Shown piece by piece: positions 60,167-64,000 of a stretch of 64,000 nt of DNA. A model generated the notes under the pieces. It saw only the letters and a program-made list of their open reading frames with translations. It made no database searches and was not told where the DNA came from. The position numbers were made by a program, and so were the translations under genes. Each line of letters begins with the position of its first letter. The stretch's first letter is position 1. The stretch is from the IMG/VR virus record IMGVR_UViG_3300030329_005813, positions 108,362 through 172,361 of that record; one strand, written 5' to 3'. Source of the DNA: a virus.

Positions 60167-60616
60167 TTATTCTTTTTGTTGCTTAGCCGCAGTGCCAAAA
60201 ATATAATCTATAGAAGGATAAATACCAGAGTAATTACACCTAGGGTTAACAAGGTGGTGGTGCCTATGATGAATAGAAAAGTGAGAATCTAAATCTGTAT
60301 TATGTATACTTTTGTGTCTATAGCCATAGAACAATCCAAAAGATAGTAAGCCAAGTGAAAAAGACACATTAATGAAACAAACGCCAAGTAACACAACAGC
60401 GAATGCTGCTTTAACCCAAGCTGGTTCAAAATAATCATTCCTAACCTCGTCGTAAGCGTGAGCGTGATGAAGAGCATGCAATCTTTTTAATTTTTTCAAT
60501 ATGGGCAGTCGTCCAAGTCGACCGTGCAGCAAAAAACGATGGTTTAAATATACCGCCACCGCTGAAATAAGGTGACCGAACAAAAATAAGACAAGACAAG
60601 AGAAAAAGTACTGCAT
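60167..60616 (-). CDS. Fatty-acid/sterol hydroxylase superfamily membrane protein (short)
   Basis: 149 residues. A histidine-box di-iron enzyme: H26-RFLLH31, HALHHAHAYDE (H47-x-x-H-H), and HFSIHHRHHHLVNPRCNY, in the right order between membrane helices (LFGHLISAVAVYL; AAFAVVLLGVCFINVSFSLG). Similar small enzymes hydroxylate carotenoids or lipid chains. It may alter membrane lipids during infection. ATG with no clear ribosome site. Confidence 0.75.
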   Translation of the reverse strand: MQYFFSCLVLFLFGHLISAVAVYLNHRFLLHGRLGRLPILKKLKRLHALHHAHAYDEVRNDYFEPAWVKAAFAVVLLGVCFINVSFSLGLLSFGLFYGYRHKSIHNTDLDSHFSIHHRHHHLVNPRCNYSGIYPSIDYIFGTAAKQQKE

Positions 60617-60631
60617 CTATAGTAACTATGT

Positions 60632-60832
60632 TTATTTATTCGAAACGTGCTCAATTTCATTTTTTGATAACGTTACATATTCGTATTTGCCGGCCGGCAG
60701 CAAAAAACAAATTTTACACATATCGTGATCATCAATTTCTACAATAACACCGACTCTAGTTGGCGACAGCAAGATGCTCAATATATCCTTGCCGGTTTTC
60801 TTTTTTACAAGATCGCCTACATAGAAATTCAT
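60632..60832 (-). CDS. Small SH3/KOW-like protein
   Basis: 66 residues: MNFYVGDLVKKKTGKD, then RVGVIVEIDDHDMCKICFLL, GKYEYVTLSKNEIEHV. A five-strand barrel pattern (V-G-D-L-V ... G-V-I-V-E-I ... E-Y-V) common in phage hypothetical proteins. GAGATAAC ribosome site. A paralogue-like gene lies at 51165-51416. Confidence 0.65.
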   Translation of the reverse strand: MNFYVGDLVKKKTGKDILSILLSPTRVGVIVEIDDHDMCKICFLLPAGKYEYVTLSKNEIEHVSNK

Positions 60833-60875
60833 TGTTATCTCTTAGCATTGGTTAATTATGACGTATTTTTTAAAT

Positions 60876-61271
60876 TTAATCGCCTTGATACTTACCTCGA
60901 CCATACCCTCTTTCCCAGGATGGGTTGTAGGGTTTTTTTGATGCAGCAATTTCTTTTTCTCTTGCTCTTTTTCGCGCTTCTCCTGCTTCTTCTCTGTTAG
61001 CATCAACAGCGCTCCCCAAATCGTCGCTAGAAGGAAGTGTTAAACCACTATTTTTAAATTTTCTTTTATAAAATCTTAAACCTAAATCCTCTAAGCTATT
61101 CAAGTCAACGTTCTCATCAGTAAATGCATTAATCAAGTTTTCTTGGTTCGCACCGTCCAAATCCACTGCAAGGCGAATATGTTTCGCCACATCTTTAATA
61201 AGCCTTTCCCGCCCAGCATTTTCAAGTTCTTCTTTGATGATCTGTTTTAACTGTGATTTGGTGATTTTCAT
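60876..61271 (-). CDS. Tag-B protein with helical cargo and basic tail
   Basis: 131 residues. Tag B is MKITKSQLKQIIKEELENAG. The cargo is helical (RLIKDVAKHIRLAVDLDGAN, ENLINAFTDENVDLNSLEDL) and ends with a charged, then Gly/Tyr-rich tail (AREKEIAASKKPYNPSWERG). Starts as ATGA overlapping the previous gene. No family recognised; predicted head-targeted protein. Confidence 0.65.
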   Translation of the reverse strand: MKITKSQLKQIIKEELENAGRERLIKDVAKHIRLAVDLDGANQENLINAFTDENVDLNSLEDLGLRFYKRKFKNSGLTLPSSDDLGSAVDANREEAGEARKRAREKEIAASKKPYNPSWERGYGRGKYQGD

Positions 61272-61690
61272 TGGCTTATTTCTTTATCTTCGGGGTCTAC
61301 GAGGTCTTCGGGGTCTTCGGGGTTTTCGTGTCGTTTTAATACCACCCGAAACAACCCGTCAATTCCACCAGCTCTTCGGAAATTATCTACGGAAAATAAT
61401 TTTTTACTCATGAAGTCCACATCCTCTCCTCGCCGATGCGTATCCTTAACCTTTTGTACAGTCATTCCAACATCAAATATACTTTTGACTAGATCACGTA
61501 TGTCAAGAAGCTCCAAAGCTTCTTCCACATCTTTTGGCATAGTTAAACCATGTACTTCGTAAAGGTTACGGGCCAGCTCCATATATTCTTCTTTCATTTC
61601 CGGAAATGAAAAATATTCATTTTCTACCTCCAGAACTTTTTCAAGCTCCTCTTTGACAATTTGTTTTAGCTGGGTTTTTTTAATCTTCAT
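61268..61690 (-). CDS. Tag-B protein, helical cargo with Asp/Glu/Pro repeat tail
   Basis: 140 residues. Tag B is MKIKKTQLKQIVKEELEKVL; the leader ACTATTTATAAGCAAGAGGAG is nearly the same DNA as that before the 25-residue minigene. Cargo is helical (EEYMELARNLYEVHGL, KDVEEALELLDIRDLVKSIF) and ends with a repeat of P-E-D (ENPEDPEDLVDPEDKE). Unknown function, predicted head-targeted. Confidence 0.65.
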   Translation of the reverse strand: MKIKKTQLKQIVKEELEKVLEVENEYFSFPEMKEEYMELARNLYEVHGLTMPKDVEEALELLDIRDLVKSIFDVGMTVQKVKDTHRRGEDVDFMSKKLFSVDNFRRAGGIDGLFRVVLKRHENPEDPEDLVDPEDKEISQ

Positions 61691-61707
61691 AATAAGATCT
61701 CCTCTTG

Positions 61708-61719
61708 CTTATAAATAGT
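61708..61719 (-). promoter_or_regulatory. Late-promoter-like motif (ACTATTTATAAG)
   Basis: Minus-strand ATACTATTTATAAGCAAG then AGGAGATC, 18 bases before the ATG at 61690. Exact core. Confidence 0.55.
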
Positions 61720-61724
61720 ATATT

Positions 61725-61895
61725 TTAATCGTTACTGTTAGATTTTAGGTTAATTTTACTTATTTTTTCGAGCATTTTCTCTTGCTCTGGTGTCAGCGGA
61801 GAAGAAATCTCGTCACAACACATATATTGAAAAACAAAATTATATGATAACAAAGCCGGCAAAGCAAAAAGTAATGTATATTGTAATATTTTCAA
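61725..61895 (-). CDS. Small membrane/secreted peptide (56 residues)
   Basis: TTG start overlapping the stop of the upstream gene as TTGA, suggesting coupled translation. The sequence opens with a hydrophobic helix (ILQYTLLFALPALLSYNFVF) then QYMCCDEISS and a charged helix (TPEQEKMLEKISKIN). A single-pass membrane or signal-peptide protein, unknown function. Weak ribosome site, so coding status is moderate. Confidence 0.45.
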   Translation of the reverse strand: MKILQYTLLFALPALLSYNFVFQYMCCDEISSPLTPEQEKMLEKISKINLKSNSND

Positions 61896-62602
61896 TACGT
61901 TACCGATTTTTTAATATCTAACAGCTCATCATATAATTGATCTATGGAACTTAAACCAAGTTGGCCAGCAATAATTTCTTGTTCACTTTCGGGCCTTTGA
62001 AGAATAGAATCAATTTGTTTTTCGACTTTCTCTGCATAAACCTGAAAAGCAATGGCCCACGCCGGCGGAAGCATACTGGCTTTAATTTCTGGATGCACAT
62101 CAAAGGCTTGTTGGCCTTTGGCTTGGGAATAGGCCCAAGCGCCTTGATTAGAGAACAGCATTCTTTCTAAATCTTTTACAGTCCACTTATCTGTGTCTTT
62201 TTTGCCAATCTTGGCATTTCGAAGTTCATCGCGGAAACTTCCAGCTGTCTGTTGCCGTGAGGGCATTATATAATCATCTGATATTTGTTCTGGAGACACC
62301 CAGATTAAACCTCCTCCAGTTGGCGCTTTAGACCACGCAAACTCACCGGAGGTTGGCATCTTAGGCGCCTCATATTCAACACCAGTATCTCCAGTGTCTT
62401 CTTGATCAATGGCCAACTCTGTATCGACATTTTGTCCACCAGCACCAGCCAATCCGGCTGCGGCCCCAACAGAACCTCCAAGCGCCGTACCAAGTGCTGC
62501 CGTCCCCAAAGCTTTTTGAAGCCACTTGGGAACAGCCTCATCTAGCAACTCTTGCTCAGACTCTTCTAGATACTGTCGCCAGTTCTCAAGTATAAGCTTC
62601 AT
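61892..62602 (-). CDS. Tag-A protein with Gly-rich hydrophobic segment
   Basis: 236 residues. Tag A is MKLILENWRQYLEESEQELL with L-E-E before Ser; a second L-D-E before Ala follows at residues 20-23. Residues ~30-55 are a small-residue hydrophobic stretch (ALGTAALGTALGGSVGAAAG LAG split by Gly) that could insert in membranes. The C-terminal ~150 residues are helical (WTVKDLERMLFSNQGAWAYS, PPAWAIAFQVYAEKVEKQID). Its ATG lies inside the minigene in another frame. A packaged, possibly membrane-active protein. Confidence 0.7.
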   Translation of the reverse strand: MKLILENWRQYLEESEQELLDEAVPKWLQKALGTAALGTALGGSVGAAAGLAGAGGQNVDTELAIDQEDTGDTGVEYEAPKMPTSGEFAWSKAPTGGGLIWVSPEQISDDYIMPSRQQTAGSFRDELRNAKIGKKDTDKWTVKDLERMLFSNQGAWAYSQAKGQQAFDVHPEIKASMLPPAWAIAFQVYAEKVEKQIDSILQRPESEQEIIAGQLGLSSIDQLYDELLDIKKSVTY

Positions 62603-62663
62603 TCAAGACCCTTCCGAGTTCTTCCTTGATGATCTGTTTCAGTTGTGATTTGGAGATTTTCAT
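62586..62663 (-). CDS. Tag-B minigene (25 residues, tag only)
   Basis: ATGAAAATCTCC... encodes MKISKSQLKQIIKEELGRVL then NEAYT and a stop. It has the full expression signals: ACTATTTATAAG, then AAGGAGATC at correct spacing. Its last codons overlap the start of the tag-A gene at 62602 in a different frame. It may be a leader peptide that couples translation to the tag-A gene, or the remnant of a tag-B gene whose cargo was replaced. Confidence 0.6.
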   Translation of the reverse strand: MKISKSQLKQIIKEELGRVLNEAYT

Positions 62664-62678
62664 AACAAGATCTCCTTG

Positions 62679-62690
62679 CTTATAAATAGT
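62679..62690 (-). promoter_or_regulatory. Late-promoter-like motif (ACTATTTATAAG)
   Basis: Minus-strand GATACTATTTATAAGCAAGG before the minigene. The octamer AATCTTTA lies 11 bases upstream of ATACTATTTATAAG, exactly as at 63944-63955. Confidence 0.55.
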
Positions 62691-62764
62691 ATCACAGAAA
62701 AGATAAAGATTCTAGAATTTTTTTTCTATATTTTTTTCACCAAGCCCCTTTAAAAGGCCCAATG

Positions 62765-62998
62765 CTAGCCACCTTTTTGCTCAAGCAAACCTTGACTTAC
62801 CAACCATTCCTCTTCAAAGTCCGCAACAGTGGCACCACCCAGGTATGCAACCCGAGCTTTTTCTTTAAATTCTTTAGGATCATAGCCATCATTTTTAAGG
62901 CCTTCAAAAGCTTCCAAATGCCACTCTTCAAAGGTGGAGTTGGACTTATCCTTTTCTTCAGTCAAATACTGACGCCAATTTTCAAGTAGGAGTTTCAT
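62765..62998 (-). CDS. Tag-A protein, small helical cargo
   Basis: 77 residues. Tag A is MKLLLENWRQYLTEEKD (L-T-E). Cargo: FEEWHLEAFEGLKNDGYDPK, then ARVAYLGGATVADFEEEWLV. Two helix pairs rich in Glu and aromatic residues. No family recognised. First 26 bases are a near-perfect DNA repeat of two neighbouring gene starts. Confidence 0.65.
   Translation of the reverse strand: MKLLLENWRQYLTEEKDKSNSTFEEWHLEAFEGLKNDGYDPKEFKEKARVAYLGGATVADFEEEWLVSQGLLEQKGG
62973..62998 (-). repeat. 26-bp direct repeat encoding tag A, copy 1
   Basis: Minus-strand ATGAAACTCCTACTTGAAAA then TTGGCG. Differs from copy 2 at one base and from copy 3 at one base, while the downstream genes are unrelated. Confidence 0.85.
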
Positions 62999-63343
62999 TT
63001 ATATGTCCTCCTGCTCTACCGAGATAAATTGCGGATCGATTTTCGACATAGATGTTACTTCAAAGCCAGCAGCAGAACTATCAACTTCACCCACACCGCG
63101 AGGATCAACTTTTAACAAAGTTAATTTTTCTTCTTCACCAAACCTATCTCCAAGCCAATTCATAAGAGCGTCTTCGGCGTCTGTGACGCTTTTAAATAAA
63201 TAAACACCTTCAACATCTTGCATATCATCGGGCTTTGATGGTAGCAAACCATCTTTCATAATAAGTGGAATGTTTTCTGAGCGTGTAATGTGATAATAAC
63301 TCTCGTTCAAATACTTTCGCCAGTTTTCAAGTAGGAGTTTCAT
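62999..63343 (-). CDS. Tag-A protein with ADP-ribosyltransferase-like fold
   Basis: 114 residues. Tag A is MKLLLENWRKYLNES (L-N-E before Ser). The cargo begins YYHITRSENIPLIMKDGLLP and continues GVYLFKSVTDAEDALMNWLG, the H-x-T-x-x-x-N-x-x-x-I-x-x-x-G-L start seen in DarT/RNA 2'-phosphotransferase-type ADP-ribosyltransferase folds. The catalytic Glu cannot be fixed with confidence; candidates lie in FEVTSMSKIDPQFISVEQED. T4 packages ADP-ribosyltransferase Alt, so a head-delivered modifier fits. Confidence 0.65.
   Translation of the reverse strand: MKLLLENWRKYLNESYYHITRSENIPLIMKDGLLPSKPDDMQDVEGVYLFKSVTDAEDALMNWLGDRFGEEEKLTLLKVDPRGVGEVDSSAAGFEVTSMSKIDPQFISVEQEDI
63318..63343 (-). repeat. 26-bp direct repeat encoding tag A, copy 2
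   Basis: Minus-strand ATGAAACTCCTACTTGAAAA then CTGGCG, the first 26 bases of the ADP-ribosyltransferase-like gene. Confidence 0.85.
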
Positions 63344-63702
63344 GTTTCTGTCTCCAAGTATTCTGTTGGTGCATAAACTTTACTGTTGCCATAAAACTCG
63401 CCATCGGCATCATACGCTGTGTCATAAATTCTTTCTTCTATACCACCGTATTTATCAAACTGTGCGACAGATGGATCTATTACTTTGCCATCATCCATCA
63501 TAATCCAAGTATGCTCGGTTGGATACTGATCATCACTGCCTTTAGTCCAAATGTACCCCTCTATAACTTTGAAATCTTCGATGCCATCAGAAAGAAGTTT
63601 TTTGACTATCTCTTCGGCGGCGGTGATACATACACCATCTTGTTCACAATCAACCTCTAAATCACTAAGGTATTCTCGCCAATTTTCAAGTAGGAGCTTC
63701 AT
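63340..63702 (-). CDS. Tag-A protein with Cys-His-Asp (papain/transglutaminase-like) cargo
   Basis: 120 residues. Tag A is MKLLLENWREYLSDLEV. The cargo has DGVCITAAEEIVKKLLSDGI, KVIEGYIWTKG, EHTWIMMDDGKVIDPSVAQF: a Cys at the start of a helix, then His in a strand, then Asp in a Val-Ile-Asp-Pro strand. This order is that of small transglutaminase- or papain-like enzymes. It could be a protein- or peptide-modifying effector delivered with the DNA. Overlaps the next gene by 4 bases. Confidence 0.65.
   Translation of the reverse strand: MKLLLENWREYLSDLEVDCEQDGVCITAAEEIVKKLLSDGIEDFKVIEGYIWTKGSDDQYPTEHTWIMMDDGKVIDPSVAQFDKYGGIEERIYDTAYDADGEFYGNSKVYAPTEYLETET
63677..63702 (-). repeat. 26-bp direct repeat encoding tag A, copy 3
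   Basis: Minus-strand ATGAAGCTCCTACTTGAAAA then TTGGCG, the first 26 bases of the Cys-His-Asp gene. Confidence 0.85.
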
Positions 63703-63932
63703 CTTTTAAGTGACTCCTCAACCGCGTTAACGAGAGAATCGAATATTTCTATTACATTTAGTGGTATTTCCGATTGATTTCCATAGATTTCCCCCAACAT
63801 ATCAGCAACCTCACCCTCAAAGGTGGTAACCGTAAGCATATCCTCTTCAGACACTTTCGGCACAGAAGGAAAAGGAACAACTTCCCCTTCCAATAACTTG
63901 CGCCAACCTTCCATAATCTTTTCCATAGCCAT
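63699..63932 (-). CDS. Tag-A-like small acidic protein
   Basis: 77 residues. MAMEKIMEGWRKLLEGEVVP is a variant tag A (EGWRKLLE), close to the C-terminal FEGWRKFLNT of the 816-residue protein. The rest is acidic and helical (SEEDMLTVTTFEGEVADMLG, LNVIEIFDSLVNAVEESLKR). It has GAGAGG as ribosome site and a late-type motif upstream, so it is the first gene of the tag-A run seen here. Confidence 0.65.
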   Translation of the reverse strand: MAMEKIMEGWRKLLEGEVVPFPSVPKVSEEDMLTVTTFEGEVADMLGEIYGNQSEIPLNVIEIFDSLVNAVEESLKR

Positions 63933-63943
63933 AACCTCTCTTG

Positions 63944-63955
63944 CTTATAAATAGT
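63944..63955 (-). promoter_or_regulatory. Late-promoter-like motif (ACTATTTATAAG)
   Basis: Minus-strand GTATACTATTTATAAGCAAG then AGAGG and ATG. AATCTTTA occurs 11 bases upstream of ATACTATTTATAAG. Confidence 0.55.
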
Positions 63956-64000
63956 ATACCGCGAGGGTTAAAGATTACAGAAATTTTTTCCATATTTTTA

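Noticed and set aside
61708-61719. Reading TATAAATA on the plus strand as T4-type late promoters pointing rightward
   Set aside because: They would drive antisense RNA into upstream genes, and plus-strand genes carry the opposite orientation of the motif.
62740-62762. Hairpin-like GCCTTT/AAAGGGGC as a terminator after the gene at 62765
   Set aside because: It needs two G-U pairs and is followed by A-rich rather than U-rich RNA on the transcribed strand.
1-64000. Insertion sequences, integrase, attachment sites or CRISPR arrays
   Set aside because: None seen; no transposase, integrase or repeat-spacer pattern anywhere in the window.

Overview
This window is about 64 kb of a large tailed phage, most likely a T4-related contractile-tail phage (myovirus). 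The evidence is a baseplate-wedge gp6-like protein, a gp25-like protein, a gp55-like late sigma factor, PhoH, three tRNAs, and very dense, overlapping, AT-rich genes, almost all on the minus strand. The tmRNA in the window is of the one-piece kind, which argues against an alphaproteobacterial host. A von Willebrand lipoprotein resembles proteins common in the former deltaproteobacteria (Myxococcota/Bdellovibrionota). Host assignment remains inference.

Layout, in transcription order (right to left). (a) 54.2-63.9 kb: a run of small, mostly unrelated genes whose products begin with one of two short shared peptides, MKLLLENWRxYL (tag A) or MKITKxxLKxIIKEEL (tag B). The tags often end in L-x-E, like the capsid-targeting sequences of T4 internal head proteins. 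The cargo includes an ADP-ribosyltransferase-like fold, a Cys-His-Asp protein, Cys-rich proteins and an 816-residue protein tagged at both ends. Interspersed are envelope genes: a phosphate transporter, a lipid hydroxylase, an outer-membrane barrel and a nuclease. (b) 51.8-54.2 kb: a small island with a minus-strand lipoprotein and three plus-strand genes for a VWA lipoprotein, a membrane coiled-coil protein and a secreted protein. (c) 46.4-51.7 kb: metallopeptidase, ligase/adenylyltransferase fusion, acidic scaffold-like and other head-associated candidates. (d) 43.5-46.3 kb: a hidden 50-residue Flp-type pilin, a tmRNA, a phosphoesterase and tRNA-Ile, tRNA-Arg and tRNA-Thr, with a sigma70-type promoter. 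(e) 40-43.5 kb: PhoH, a metallopeptidase-like protein and a Cas4-like nuclease. (f) 26.4-40 kb: a glycan cassette with sialic-acid synthesis, CMP activation, two sialyltransferase-like enzymes, five other glycosyltransferases, two methyltransferases and a sulfotransferase-like enzyme. (g) 24.6-26.4 kb: late sigma factor and small proteins. (h) 1-24.6 kb: baseplate/tail module with two giant proteins (2393 and 3117 residues).

Regulation: three near-perfect TTGACA-17-TATAAT promoters lie at 42-47 kb, probably for early expression by host polymerase. A second directional motif, ACTATTTATAAG or ACTATTTATTACAG, recurs at about 15 places just upstream of start codons on both strands. It is the best candidate for the late promoter read by the gp55-like sigma factor.

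The most novel elements are the two-tag cargo system, including a 25-residue tag-only minigene and proteins with internal tags, and the phage Flp-pilin/tmRNA locus.
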